From: Odobenus rosmarus divergens
Lineage: Eukaryota > Chordata > Mammalia > Carnivora > Odobenidae
Length of the DNA: 64,000 nt
Direction: 5' to 3'
NCBI RefSeq assembly: GCF_000321225.1
Contig: NW_004451410.1
Coordinates: 826,265-890,264, forward strand
Made by a program: the position numbers and the translations under genes. Shown here one piece after another: positions 35,188-47,057 of the stretch. Under the pieces are notes generated by a model. That model saw only the letters and a program-made list of their open reading frames with translations, had not been told where the DNA came from and did not search any database. How positions within the stretch are numbered: the first letter of the stretch is position 1; the number at the start of each line of letters is the position of its first letter.

Positions 35188-36439
35188 AACATTTTCTTTT
35201 TAAAATTGCTTCTAAGCAGTTGTGTTTTAATGTAACTTGGTGTGTTTTCTGTTTATTCTGCTTGGGCTTTGTTACATTTCTTTGATCTGTGGATGGATTT
35301 TTTTCCTCTAAGTTTGGAAACTTTCAGGTCATTATTTCTTCAAATATTTTGTTTTCTGTTTTCTCCCTTACTCACTCTACCGACCTTGAACCCTTCTCTC
35401 TTGGCATTTCAATCCTATGTATGTTAGCCTGTTTCATATTGTCTGACAGATTGCCGAATCTCTCCTCATTTCTTTTCAGATTTTTTTTTAATGCTCCGGT
35501 CTTCTCATTAAAAAAAACGTTTTCTTTACATCTACTTGCATGTTTATAATAGCTGTTTTAAAGAATGTGCTCGCTTAGTCTATCACCAGGTAATCTTTGG
35601 GTTTGTCTGTACTGATTTACTTGCTCTTTCTGCTTATGGGTTCCTTTTCATTGCTTCTTTGCATGTCTAGTAATTTTGACTGGATATTGGATATTGTAAA
35701 TTTTAGGTTATTTTGTGATGTATTTTGTAGTATTCCTTTAAATAATGTTGGACTTCTGACAGTCATCTGAGTCACTTGAGAATCATCTTGGTCCTTTGGA
35801 GGTTTGTTTTTAAATCCTTGAGGGTGAGTCTGGACTGGACCTCACTCATAGGCAAGGTTAAGCCAGTGTTAAAGTATGCCTTTTTTGTGACTCTCCCCAA
35901 TGCTTCCGCTGGTTCTCACTCTGGTCAGAACCTGAAAATTTCCATATTTCATGTGATTGCTGGGAATTGTTTAGCATATATCTCCGTTTTTTGCTTTTTT
36001 CTGGTCTCAAGGAATTTCACTTAACTCATGGTTTCTTAGTGGTCAGCCAGGGATCCACGGAACTCCTATTAAGAGTTTTGGAGCTATTTCTTTGGGCAAC
36101 TTTCTTCTCCTACGTGCTTCCTTGAACCTCAGATTCCTGTTGGTTCATCTCTGTCTCCTGTAGTAAGTGATACTCTCAAGTGTTCCCTTTGGGTCCCTGC
36201 ACTGTGGTCATGAGGTTGCTGCTTGGCGTACATCCAGAGTTGTCTTAGATCCCATCTCCTTTACTTCTCCTCTCTGGGCTCACGTCCTATTCTGTGTGTT
36301 GTTCAATTTCTGAAAGTCATGGTTTGTTGTATTTTGTCCAATGTTTTAGTTGTTTACAGTAGGCCTTAGTTACTCTATCATGGCTGGAATGTTAATTGTT
36401 TACTTTATAATTCTTGAACCTGTATCAATCTGAATTTCT

Positions 36440-36638
36440 TTTTTTTTTTTTTTAAAGATTCTATTTATTTATTTGAGAGAGAGAATGAGAGATAGAGAGC
36501 ACGAGAGGGAAGAGGGTCAGAGGGAGAAGCAGACTCCCCGCTGAGCAGGGAGCCCGATGCGGGACTCGATCCCAGGACTCCAGGATCATGACCTGAGCCG
36601 AAGGCAGTCGCTTAACCAACTGAGCCACCCAGGCGCCC
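36440..36638 (-). mobile_element. Young CanSINE, antisense, with 16-bp TSD
   Basis: The perfect TSD ATCAATCTGAATTTCT occurs at 36424-36439 and 36639-36654. It belongs to the same subfamily as 34044-34243, with only a handful of differences by eye. It lies just beyond the 5' end of the long antisense L1. Low divergence indicates recent insertion. Confidence 0.97.
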
Positions 36639-36754
36639 ATCAATCTGAATTTCTATTTGATAATGAAAAGCAAGTATTTTTAGACACTTTAGAGTTACAC
36701 CATTCTTCTGTATAGTGCCATTTCATATGTTTTTCTAAGTAACACGTGACATCA

Positions 36755-36835
36755 GTGGATCTATTAGTGTTATTTTCACTTTACAGAAGATGAACCTGAG
36801 ATAGTTAAGGAGACTATAGGAATTTTGTTTTTGGT
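36755..36835 (-). mobile_element. MIR SINE core fragment, antisense (tentative)
   Basis: TTTCACTTTACAGAAGATGA, ACCTGAGATAGTTAAGGAG matches the antisense MIR centre (CATTTTACAGATGAGGAAAC...). Short. Confidence 0.5.
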
Positions 36836-36839
36836 CTAC

Positions 36840-39800
36840 AGTGCATGTAAGCAAACCTAATTTCCTTTTGAGGTTCTTTTTTTACTCTTTTTAAAAGAAG
36901 TTATAGAAGTCTGGGTCAAAGTTATTTGCCATCCTGAGCTACTATTGATTCTTTTTGTTTTCCATATTTGTCACATTGCTTATTAAAGGTTACTCTGGGA
37001 TAGGAGATATGGAAGAGTTAGAAAACAAGTTTAGATATTAATATAATTGCAGAAATGGACTTTTTTGACTTTTAACATCTGTGCCCTGTTTTTGAGGGGA
37101 ATATCTCATTAATCCTTGGTGGATGAATACCCTGTTTCCTTCCTTTGGTCCTCAGGATGCAAATATGTGAGTGATTGGGGCAAGTGCTAAATCTGAAACA
37201 TTGGTGGTGCTGTCCTGGCTAAAGTGTACCTGCTACAGTACAGCTTTTGTACCTTTTGCTGCTTTATTTTTCCAAGGGCCTTTGTGCTGGCTTATTTTTC
37301 AGGGTTAGTACTCCACCCTCTTTCTGATTTTCTTTTTATAGCCCTTGACGTCTTTCTTCTTCCTGCTTGTCCTATCCCGATTTGCTTCCTATTGCACAAG
37401 CCTTAGCACTCAAAGTGGTAGAAAGAATGTCTGACTTGGAACTAGGATCAGTATTTATTTAGTCATATATATTTACTGGGTTCTCTTGGCCTTCTCAAAA
37501 ACACATTAATTTTTTTTCCCTTCTTTCCTTTCAGTTTTGTGCTAAGCATGTTCATCTTTTCTCATTTCGCAGTTGGTCTCCTAATTTGTGAAATGGGAAT
37601 GATAACTTTGAATATTTAGTTTGCTGGCTTGTTTTACAAACATGTAAAATACATCTATATACACATATGTGAATGCAGTGTAGTGTTATTTTTATGTGGA
37701 TGGGAAGGGAAGGTGGTCTTCCAGTTAGGATCTCCTGCGCCTGTAAATTCATTTGGTTACTTGGTGGTCCAGAGTGATAGAGGTCCTTGCAGGATGAATG
37801 AAATGGCATAGAGCTCTGGTCTGTGAGGAAGCCTGTCCAGAAGTAGTCACCCTGACTGTTTGGTGGGTCATATCTTCGAGCAGGGATGTGGGTGGGTGTG
37901 GCTGAGAGGGAAGGAGCTGCTCAGGGCGTGGACATGTGTTTCCTTCACAGCCAGTTCTGCTGACCTGCTACTTCAACAAGTCTTTTAATTAAAACCCCTC
38001 ATTTTAAAAACAACTGACTTTTTTTCCCCATTCCTCCAAATAACATGATCTTATAAACTCAAAGAGTGACCAAATGCATAATTTAGAACATGGCAGATCC
38101 TGTCCTCTGGAGGAAACCACTCTAACTTCCACAGTTTGTCTTTGTGACAGTGGTCGCAGGCCTGTTCTAGCTAATGCTGAAAAGTCCTCAGGGAAAGAAA
38201 GGATCTAAGTGGATGCATATCTCTTTTATTTTGAGCAGTTAACGATAGTATAGCTCTGCTTAGAGCTGTGAAACCATTGATCTTAACAGGCCTCCATGGA
38301 ACTTTTCTTGGCAATTATGTTTCCACGGAGAAAGCAAACAAATACATGCAGGGGTGCATGTCTATGTGTGTGTGCATGTGTGCCTTTAATTTTATCAACA
38401 CTGGCAGGAGTGGGCGAGAGGTTTTGTGATGTGCCGGTGATGTGGAAACAGGCAAATCTCTGGTGTTCTTCTTTTCTGGTAAGGGTGGCCGCAGACTTGT
38501 ACAAGCTCTCAAGGTAGTTTGGAAGTGGGCCATGATATTGCTAGCGTCCTTCAGACTCTTTTTGTTAATTTTCCTTTATTGACATTCTTTTCTAATTTCG
38601 TCATATAGAGGCTGTATAACACATAAAACCAAATAAAGGCACAGTTAAAAATTATATTGAATGAAATGATAACCTGCAAGAGTTTATTAAAATATCCTTT
38701 AAAGTTTTTTTAAAAAGGTCTGCAGATGATGAGACATTACGGTCTGTTAACGGCTGCTGCTTTGTCTTCAGAGGCAGCTAAAGGGGAGAGCCTTGCAGTA
38801 GGGCACTCACTGTAATAATAACTTTAAAGCTTTAATTGGACCTCTATCCAAACTCATAAGTTGACATGGAAGTTAGCATTTCCCTCATCGCCTTCTTGGA
38901 TCCTTCTCTATTCTCATTAGCTTTTCCAGTTTCTCTTAGGTGGGCAAGGTTTTATATCCCCTTCTGTTCTGGTGGGGACACTGTGTATCCTTAGGCACAT
39001 ATGCCAGGATGGGTCCCCATCGTTTCCATAGGAAAATCAAATACAAATTAGCTTTTAATATGGAGGATGATATCCCGAAAAAGCTTCATTATTTTTAACT
39101 AAAATCCAAAGGAATTCTTTGCAAAGGAAGCGATTTGGTTTTACTTTTGTGTTCAGGTCTTTAGTTTTTTAAGCATTGTCTCCGAGCTTAAATTATTGAA
39201 GTATTGAAGTATTAATGCTAAATTAAAATGGCTGCTTTTTTTTTTTTTTTTTAAGATCACGAGCTATTATTATTGTTTTCATATTGAGATCATGGAGAAG
39301 TCCTATATTACACGGCACTGTCATATATTCATGCCAGAGAATTATTTTATATATACCATGTTTAGTGGCCAACATATAAGCAGGAAGCACATCTTGAAAA
39401 AAAAAAGCTACTTAATTGAAAATTAAATGATGAATTAAAACTTAAATTATGCAAAACTAATAACCTTACATTACCAAGACCAACAATTAATACAGTATAC
39501 TATATTCAGGAAAGATGCTAGCATTTTAACATTTGTTTTATGTTAGATTGCAATTTGCAGTGTATGCTATTTTGGAACATTTATTTTGAAGAGTTCAGCA
39601 TGTCTGAATTAAGGCATAAATCAATGGTCTAAGATTTTTAATGGCTATGGAATTTATCATAGATTAAAATCCTTGATAAGACAAACAGCTACAGTAGGAA
39701 AAAAATCCAGTTTTTTTTTCAGTTAGTGCTAAGATCACATCAGCATATTTGATTATATTTATTTGTTCCAATGTACAGGTCAGCAGTGCAGAAATGCACT

Positions 39801-40342
39801 CAATTGACAAGTCCTAAAGCGGTCTGTTATTACTATTTTTTTTGATAAGATTTTTTTCCCTTTATTCGTGTATAATGGATGCAGGACCACAATAATGACA
39901 GTTACTGAAGTTTTGAACTCCAGGAACTTTCTACAAATCGATATTAAGTAAAACTAAGGATATTTAAACTTAGGAAAATATCCATTTAAAAAATTTTATG
40001 TTGTGATTCCACAAAAACAGATCTTTATATATTCCATTTTAAATAAGCTGGACGTGTTAACATCCAGATTTATAAACAGCACAGCTGAATTAGCCATTTG
40101 TCTCTTGCACTGTTGTTCATGGTCTTTATGATTGCATGCTTGATGTCTTCACGTTTTAGACTGAGCAGGCTCTGCTGTTTGAAAGGAGTTCTCCATGCAG
40201 TTAGGTGTGGACGCCGAGCTTTCCTCGATCCATCCATCTGCCTGGTGGTCTGTGCCCTAGTCATTATCATGTGTCAGGTGTTAGGCACTTTGCAGGGCAC
40301 TCAGCACACAAAGCACAATAGAGCTGTTTGAACTTTTGCCTC
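36840..40342. other. Unique AT-rich non-coding DNA
   Basis: No repeat recognised over 3.5 kb apart from homopolymers, including a T run at about 39237-39252. The sections 38490-38880 and 39250-39700 have the homogeneous AT-rich texture, without repeats, often seen in conserved non-coding DNA, but conservation cannot be judged here. No exon supported. Confidence 0.5.
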
Positions 40343-40360
40343 AAGAATGTACAGTTTTGG

Positions 40361-40557
40361 GCGCCTGGGTGGCTCAGATGGTTAAGCGTCTGCCTTCGGC
40401 TCAGGTCATGATCCCAGGGTCCTGGGATCGAGTCCCGCATCGGGCTCCCTGCTCCTTAGGAGCCTGCTTCTCCCTCTGCTTCTCTCTCTCTCTCTCTCTC
40501 CCTCTCTCTCTCCCTCTCTCATGAATAAATAAATAAAATCTTAAAAAAAAAAAAAAA
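40361..40557 (+). mobile_element. Very young CanSINE, sense, intact pol III boxes, 18-bp TSD
   Basis: The perfect TSD AAGAATGTACAGTTTTGG occurs at 40343-40360 and 40558-40575. The tRNA-like head carries an A-box-like TGGCTCAGATGG (40370-40381) and a B-box-like GATCGAGTCCC (40426-40436). A (CT)n segment, AATAAATAAATAAAATCTT and a pure A tail of about 17 bases follow. The near-consensus body, perfect TSD and long A tail make it one of the most recent insertions here. An 18-base TSD with an A-rich start is typical of L1-driven target-primed insertion. Confidence 0.98.
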
Positions 40558-40598
40558 AAGAATGTACAGTTTTGGTCCAGAAGGCCATTAACTGATAT

Positions 40599-40898
40599 CA
40601 TAAAATAGTATGGTAAGATCATTCCTGAAACATGCCCAAAGTTTCATGAGGCCACAGGTGGGGCCTGATTAGTGGTGGTGTTATAAGTTGGGAAAGAGTA
40701 TGCTCACCTCTCTTTTAATGCTGTTTGTTGTCCCTTTATCTGCTCCCTCATAAAATAGTATGGTAAGATCATTCCTGAAACATGCCCAAAGTTTCATGAG
40801 GCCACAGGTGGGGCCTGATTAGTGGTGGTGTTATAAGTTGGGAAAGAGTATGCTCACCTCTCTTTTAATGCTATTTGTTGTCCCCTTATCTGTTCCCC
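40599..40898. repeat. Recent 150-bp tandem duplication
   Basis: Copy 1 (40599-40748) and copy 2 (40749-40898) have a period of exactly 150 bases. I count four mismatches, all in the last ~35 bases of the unit; the first ~115 bases are identical. It begins 24 bases after the TSD of the young CanSINE. The duplicated sequence is non-coding. Confidence 0.97.
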
Positions 40899-40899
40899 C

Positions 40900-42680
40900 A
40901 GATAAATAGGTAACAGACACTAGTGTTTAGAGGAAGTTGCCTTTACTGCGCAAAAGGCTTTGGAAAGGTTTGGGTCCATTGTGTTGGCAGCGCCCCTTCT
41001 ATGAAGAGGTGTTGTGTCGTCGTTGAGTGATGGTGTGAGCCTGCTGTCTGCCCCTCACACCATGTCCCTCCCCTTTCCTGTGCCTCCCCTCTCCCAGGCT
41101 ACATTTGGGCTCAATTTCAAGTGGGACTGAATTTTCTTGGGCATTGCACCACAAATGTGAGTCGGGATGTGTCAACCCACACTGAAGCGTAAGTGAATGA
41201 ATAAGCAAAGAAGCCTTTCAGAGATGTTGCTGGTCGAATGTGCCTTGTGTCCCGCAGGTTTTGTTGTTTCTCTCATTATTATGGCATATATTTTTTTTTT
41301 TTTTTTGTCCAAGATGAAAGTTAAATGTGTTACTAAAGAAAAATGTTGGGAGTGGGGTACCCAGGTACATTACCTGAAGGATGGTTGTACATGAGAGCTC
41401 AGAGTAGTCTTTTCCGAGGAGATTGGTGATACTTGACCTTTGTCTAAAGAGTTTTGGGCAGTTTGGAGATTTTTTAAAATGCCTCCTGGTACCCAACTGC
41501 AAGTGAGCGGTTTGAGAAAAAATTTGTTCTATGTTATTTTAGGAGACTCCTAAGAATATAGTGAGGTGCTCTAGTAAATGCTTTATGAGGGAATACTTAA
41601 CCACCCAGCATGCTGGTTTTGGTCCTTAACTTGTTAGATTTGGATAAATCTAAGCAGGCATTTTTTCAGTTGTTAGGTTTATGTGGAGTAGTTTTCCCAT
41701 TTTATGTGGGAATTTTTACAGTGAAAATATTAAAAGTATATAAGTCACATTTTAAATAACATCCTTTAGTGCAACACAAATTTTCTAACATCATACTATA
41801 CTTATTTTATTGAAAGACTAGAGGTAATTTGTCAAAGTTGGTTCTCTTGAGAGAAAATTATATGCATATGTTCCTCTTAGTAAATTAAAGTCCCCCTAAA
41901 ACGTGAGTTTATATTATTTAAATTATCATTGCATAACTATTGTTATCACACTGAAATAAAAAATATGCTGAATATGTCAAAGTTTTAAATTCACGTATAC
42001 TTTACAATCCATTTCCTAAGGACATTTGGAGAGTGAAATATGGTTTGTTGAGTGAGAAATATTTTGTTCTGTTTTGTGAGGTTTACTAAATTTCATATAC
42101 TACTGTCTCCTATGTCCCCAAATTATCTTTGTGAATTTTTAAATAAATTCTGTAGTGTACCTAAGTTTGAAGTCTTTTCCTTCTGCTTTCTTGGGGGAAA
42201 TGTTTTAGATAAAAACCATCTAATTAGTTTACCACGAGCAGTTTCTACACTGCCACATCTTTGGCATTTTCTTTAGGTCAGGGTTATCTGTATCACTCTC
42301 TGAGATGGGGGGGAAGCTGCTGAACCCATGCTTCTGGTGAGGGGCATCAGAAGTCTGATGTCACTGTGTGGCCTGTCACTGCATGGGCTTCAGCCCCTGT
42401 CCTGTCCCCCCAGCAAGGGTGCTGGAGAGAATTGTGTGGTTTGATTCTCTCCAGCCCTCTCCCCAGTTCTCTCTCCCCCAACCCTTACCTCCCCCTTCCT
42501 CCAGATCAGAACGGTCTTCTCTTCTCATAAAGGCCATTCTTTTCAACTTTACCTTCATCCTTCAAAATGGTGAGCTGTTTCTGTGATAAGAGAGGACATG
42601 TGGTCCCTAAACCATGTTAGTTAGTGTGGTAGAGAGGGTCCTCTTGAAAGGAAAAGTGCACCTGTGACAACATGAGATTC
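40900..42680. other. Unique non-coding DNA
   Basis: It includes a T16 run at about 41290-41306 and a GC-richer patch at 42290-42520. No repeat family or exon recognised. Confidence 0.5.
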
Positions 42681-42684
42681 TTGT

Positions 42685-42756
42685 CTGCCTCGCGGTCTAG
42701 CCTTTGTCCTCTGGATGGATCTGCCTCATGGTCTAACCTTTGTCCTCTCGGCAAGA
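42685..42756. repeat. 36-bp tandem duplication, 2 copies
   Basis: Units at 42685-42720 and 42721-42756 share CTGCCTC(G/A)(C/T)GGTCTA then CCTTTGTCCTCT, with a few mismatches near the ends. It lies just upstream of the MaLR LTR. Confidence 0.85.
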
Positions 42757-42854
42757 TTACGGCTTTGCTTCTGGAACCTATTCTTTTCTCTGTTAAAATT
42801 CACCTATCAAATATTTAAAAATATTTCCTGGTATTCTAATGGTGCCGGGAATTT

Positions 42855-43270
42855 AGTAGGTGCCACGGACTGCATTGTGTCTTTCTGGAACTCAGATTTT
42901 CAAGCCCTAATCCCCAGTGTGACTGTATTTTTGGATACAAGACCTATAAAGAGTTAATTAAGACTAAATGAGGGCACAAGGGTGCCTGATAGGATAGGAG
43001 CAGTGTCCTTACAAGAGGGAGGCACCAGACAGCTTGCTTGTGCCCCTCCCTTCTCCCCGCTCTGTCCATCCTCCCCCACCTCCATGAGGATACAGTGAGA
43101 AGGTAGCCATCTACAAGTCAAGTCAGTAAGAGACTTTATACCAGAATCTGACCATGCTTGCACCCTGCTCTTGGACTTGGCCTCCAGAACTGTGAGAAAC
43201 AATCTGTCAGTTGGTTAAGCCACACAGTCCATGGTACTTTGTTAGCACTCAGAGCTGGCTGAGACAGTAG
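42855..43270 (+). mobile_element. MaLR LTR relic (MLT1/MST-like), sense
   Basis: GCATTGTGTCTTTCTGGAAC, CAAGCCCTAATCCCCAGTGT, GAGGATACAGTGAGAAGGTA, CTTGGACTTGGCCTCCAGAA and TTAAGCCACACAGTCCATGG follow a MaLR LTR in sense order, ending near AGCTGGCTGAGACA. A 127-codon minus frame crosses the end of this LTR and the next L1 fragment and is not a gene. No retroviral coding sequence is present. Confidence 0.8.
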
Positions 43271-43489
43271 ACAGTTGTCACAAGTGCTGTTGGTGCTAAA
43301 ACCAGCTTGCCCTCCGTGAATCAGTTTGTTGATCAGCTCATCAAAAGGAGGCAACTGATATTGCCAATAGTGAGATAACTTATCGCAAAGATCAACCATC
43401 CTGTATTGTTCTGATTTTCCTGTATTTACTGTGTTCTGGCTCCCTGGAAGCAGAACTCTGGATTGAATTTTACTGTGACTCATGGTGTG

Positions 43490-43700
43490 GATGTATATCG
43501 TATACAGACAAGTGTGCAAATTGATGAATTTTCATAAAATGAATATACCCAGGGAAGCAGCATCAGTACCAAGAAACACTACAGTACCATAAACCTTCCC
43601 TTGCTCCTCTCAGCCATCACAGAGACCTCCCTTCCCAGTCGCCATGGAAGGTAACAGGTCCAGCTAACATATCCAACAGTTTTGAAGTAGGCTGTTTCTT
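43490..43700 (-). mobile_element. L1M 3' UTR fragment, antisense
   Basis: GACAAGTGTGCAAATTGATG, AATTTTCATAAAATGAATAT, AGCAGCATCAGTACCAAGAA and CATGGAAGGTAACAGG match the antisense L1M 3' UTR pattern. Short and isolated. Confidence 0.6.
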
Positions 43701-44694
43701 CCAGATGGTGGCTTCTGATTCGAATCTAATCTTCAACCTGACCCTGATTTCTGCCTCTGCTTTTGTTTGTTTAACTTTTTCTTTCATTCCAGCTTCTTTT
43801 ATACTGTTAGCCTTTAACCTGTTAATATCTAGTCCTGCTCCACCCACCCCCACCCCAGTTTCTTCATTGCATTGTGGAGAGAAAAGACTATTTTACAGAT
43901 TTAGGAAATAGATTTCATAAACCCCTATAAATAAAATTCCTGTATCAGCTTTATTTTGTAAATCCTGAAGTTGAAACTTCAAAGTAGAGTTTGTGGTTTA
44001 ATTTGCTTATGTTTTAGCTTGGTATGCACATAGACCTCTGTGGGGTGCCATTTCAGCTACCATTATTATAGTGAAAATATCTATAAAGGAGACATGCCTG
44101 TGAATATTCCATTTTTGAATGCTCTTCTAATGAGGTATTAGATCAGAGGCGGCATTACATTTTGGAGGGGCTGCTGATTAAATGCAGTTTGCATATTATG
44201 ACACTGCTCTTTCAGTTGACATCAACTTTCTGATGTGACACCAGTTCCAGGTCAAGAAGGATTCTTAGCTCTGAGTTTAGATGTGAAATGGGTGCTTGTG
44301 TCTTATTTGTGTCTGGGTCAGTTTTTCTTATTAAATACATCTCTGATATTTTCAATGGCAGTTTCCCAAAATGTATAATTTAATAGAGAAGTTTTTCATC
44401 TTTTATACAACAGTTCAAGAATATTCAACTTCATAAGTGAGATGAACATGTATTACCTGTATCGTAAGCTGGTAAACACATTGCAATTTTATCAATATTT
44501 TCTTTATAGATATTTTATTGATTTTTAAATAAAGTTGTAAATATTCTGCTTGAAGTGGAAAAAGGATAAAGAAGAGTAAATTTTATTGAAAGTCTAACAT
44601 GAGATAAATGTATTTTTGATTTACCTTATTTCTAATGCACACAAATGAGTTTTATATATTGGTTAAATGGTTTATCAGTCAGAAGTGGAATGAT

Positions 44695-44822
44695 GTGTGC
44701 ACATATTTATATATAAATATATCTCATATTTGCATATAAGCACACACACCATGCTTGCAACCATACATACATGCTCCTATACACATGCACACATACAGAC
44801 ATGCATAAGTATGTGAGTGTGC
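44695..44822. repeat. Degenerate TA/CA/CATA microsatellite region
   Basis: An ATATAA-rich run, then (CA)n, then CATACATACATG and ACACATGCACACATACAGAC units. Highly imperfect. Confidence 0.75.
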
Positions 44823-45910
44823 GAATTACAGGAGTTGGCCTTACTCAGTTGCTACTGGCATTGATTTTTACAGAATGTGGTAATGTTTTTGGTAATAAAA
44901 TCATCAATGAATTATGTTACCGTGACCTGTCATGCTGGTAAGTGATGTGCTAACAAATATCCACAAGCTGCCTCTAAACATACATTTACGTTGATTAATT
45001 AATCAGTTAATATTGTTAGGTGTAGTGAGATACAGTAGATGGTAGATTTAGGTGCTAAATGTCAGCATGCCCAGTTTCTTTAGACCTTTGAAAAGATTTT
45101 GTTTTTATTGGACCTGAAAGGGAGCTCTTTTATATAGCCTTCTACCCAATCAAGATATTGCTGTTCATAGGATATGATTTAGTACAATTATAATTGGGAG
45201 AATGAAATGAAAAGGGAGTTCTTTCTTATAGTCCTGAGTATGGCTGTGACTTTCAGAGGTGCTGAGCATGACATAGACCTGGGTTCATGGCCAGAGGGAC
45301 CCAAAGAGAATTGTTAGATAATCTTTTGTTAATTGACCACCTCTGTAAGTTTGCAGGTCCATGAAATGATGGATCTTCTGTTCTCTTTAAAAATAGACTA
45401 TCTCGAGTTCTATGAAATACTAAAACAGCGTTGGCATAACCATCATACATACATGACACCTGTTCATGAAACATAACTTTGCATTTTCTTGCTTAAGTTG
45501 ATGTGATGTTTGCATTAACAGCTTTAGTGTAATGTTTTGATGCCTTAGACCCTGCAGTAAGACTCTTATGTTTTTGGGAGACAGTAGAGGAAAAAGGATG
45601 GCTGTTGACAAGGCACTGTTGAGTTGCAGGTACACTCATCGTGTGATTTATTGTATCGTTGATTTTAATAGCAAACATGGTAGGAATGTGTCTTTTTGAT
45701 GGCAGGCCTTTTTCTTTTCATTAAGATTCTGTTTCTCCTTAGCTCACACAGACCCCAGTACTGACCCTTCCCTAGTTGCATTTTAGTATCACCTAAATAT
45801 CATTGCATTTAATGTCAAATACATTTTGATCAAGTTATGACACATTGAGTTAGTTTCTCAATAGGTTTATAGAAGATTGATAAATAAAGATATGTTTAGG
45901 GTGTTTTGAC

Positions 45911-45914
45911 TTGA

Positions 45915-45946
<32 letters not shown>

Positions 45947-45947
45947 G
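45911..45947. repeat. (TTTTG)n simple repeat
   Basis: Repeated TTTTG and TTTTTG units over about 37 bases. Confidence 0.9.
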
Positions 45948-46590
45948 GTAAACTCAGGAAGTCCAGCTGTCTGGATTAAGTTTAGGGAAGGTGGATTGAT
46001 TTCTGCTGCAGTCTGTTGGAAGTGGATGAGTGGAGACTGTTGAGAGAGGTCCTGAGGCCTCCAGTGGCATCATGGGGAATGAAGATTCTGGGTGGTGCCT
46101 GAGCCACTTATTTGCCACCTCCGATGTAGTTGAATAGGATGCCCTTTGGAAAGAAAACAAAGTGCTCAATTGCCCAAGTGCTATTTATTCTGTGATAGCA
46201 CTTAAAATTTATTATATGCCTTAAAACAACTTCAGATGGATTATATAATTATATTCCACATCTAGAGTCCTATGAATATATATTTGTAGATTAAAGACTG
46301 TATTTTAAAATATGGGTTAAGTTTTTTTTTCTTCTTCCATATAGTTTGCCCTACTTTGAATGTGGTTTATTTTATGGGAAAAAAACATATCTTTTAATGT
46401 AGCAAAACTCAGAATTCATTTATGTTGGTGAAATTGTGTTTTTGTCCTTTATTAGTGATTAAATAAGAGGGATATATTTAAAAATTAATAGCTTGTGTCT
46501 TGTAAATAGAAAGGAAACAAATACTGGACATTTTTGACAATATGAAAATTAAAAGAAATAGGTTAAATAAGGTCTTGATGTGAGATGTGA

Positions 46591-46612
46591 ACTTTCTTTT
46601 GCAGGTGAGAAC
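46591..46612 (+). promoter_or_regulatory. Candidate recursive (ratchet) splice site
   Basis: A pyrimidine-rich ACTTTCTTTTG is followed directly by CAG|GTGAGA, with the junction at 46604/46605. An intact acceptor fused to an intact donor is the signature of recursive splice sites, which let long introns be removed in steps. It reads on the + strand, the direction suggested by the repeat-orientation bias. The upstream pyrimidine tract is only about ten bases, so chance is possible. Confidence 0.3.
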
Positions 46613-47057
46613 AAACCCTATGCATATAAAACACGAAACTGTAGTTACTATTTATAGATGAAAGCATAGTTTATATTGTATCTCTCGGACTCTATTTGCA
46701 CTGACTTCTCTGTGAGCCAGTGTCCTTGTCAGCTACTAAAGATCATTTTCTTGCTTTCTTTTCCTGGCTAACAATTAGGGCTAATGTAGACTGGAGTATC
46801 TAATTCTGTGTGTCTCTCGCTCTCCTTCCTGCCTACTCAGTGTCCTTAGGTATATATGACTCTATGCATGTGGCCGATCATGATTATGGGTGCTTTGGTT
46901 TATGGTGTTAGGCGGTAATATGTTTTAAGATGAATTATGTAAAACTGAAGCCCAGTCGAGGAATTCTGTAACATCAGATCATTATAGAATTATCATTTTT
47001 ACAGGAATTATTTGTGGATTTGATTTATTTGAAAGATTCATAACATATTCATCACTT

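Larger units (their letters stand above)
31785..36400 (-). mobile_element. Long L1M-type LINE, antisense, with nested insertions
   Basis: Antisense L1 blocks occur in correct order. 31785-32092 (ORF2 middle) includes TTTTCAAATAATCAGCTTTT. 33361-34500 includes AGTGTTAAAGTCTCAAACTA and ATAGTTGGGTCTTGCATTTT. 34600-34938 includes TTTCTGGTGCTTTTCATTCC. 35200-35740 includes CAGGTCATTATTTCTTCAAA and GGATATTGGATATTGTAAAT. 35740-36400 is the 5' region and ends near AGTTACTCTATCATGGCTGG. The order supports one element whose 3' end is missing. It is interrupted by an unidentified 1.27-kb insert (32093-33360) and CanSINEs at 34044-34243 and 34950-35187. No intact ORF1 or ORF2. Confidence 0.75.
43701..47047. 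other. Unique AT-rich non-coding DNA
   Basis: Repeats are limited to the simple repeats listed here. The section 44100-44290 is non-repetitive and of balanced composition. No exon supported; the candidate ratchet splice site lies at 46591-46612. Confidence 0.5.

Noticed and set aside
39237..39270. T16 run plus AAGATCACGAGC as a degenerate CanSINE tail
   Set aside because: No SINE body or tRNA-like head follows within 300 bases and no TSD is visible.
40361..40440. tRNA gene-like head with A and B boxes
   Set aside because: It is the tRNA-derived head of a CanSINE with TSDs and an A tail, not a tRNA gene. The same applies to the other 13 copies.
42855..43270. Possible intact endogenous retrovirus from MaLR LTR sequence
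   Set aside because: The three MaLR-type LTRs in the window are far apart, in mixed orientation, and no gag, pol or env sequence lies between or beside them. They are solo relics.
43136..43519. 127-codon minus-strand frame
   Set aside because: It spans the end of a MaLR LTR relic and the start of an L1 3' UTR fragment, so it is a chance frame through two transposons.
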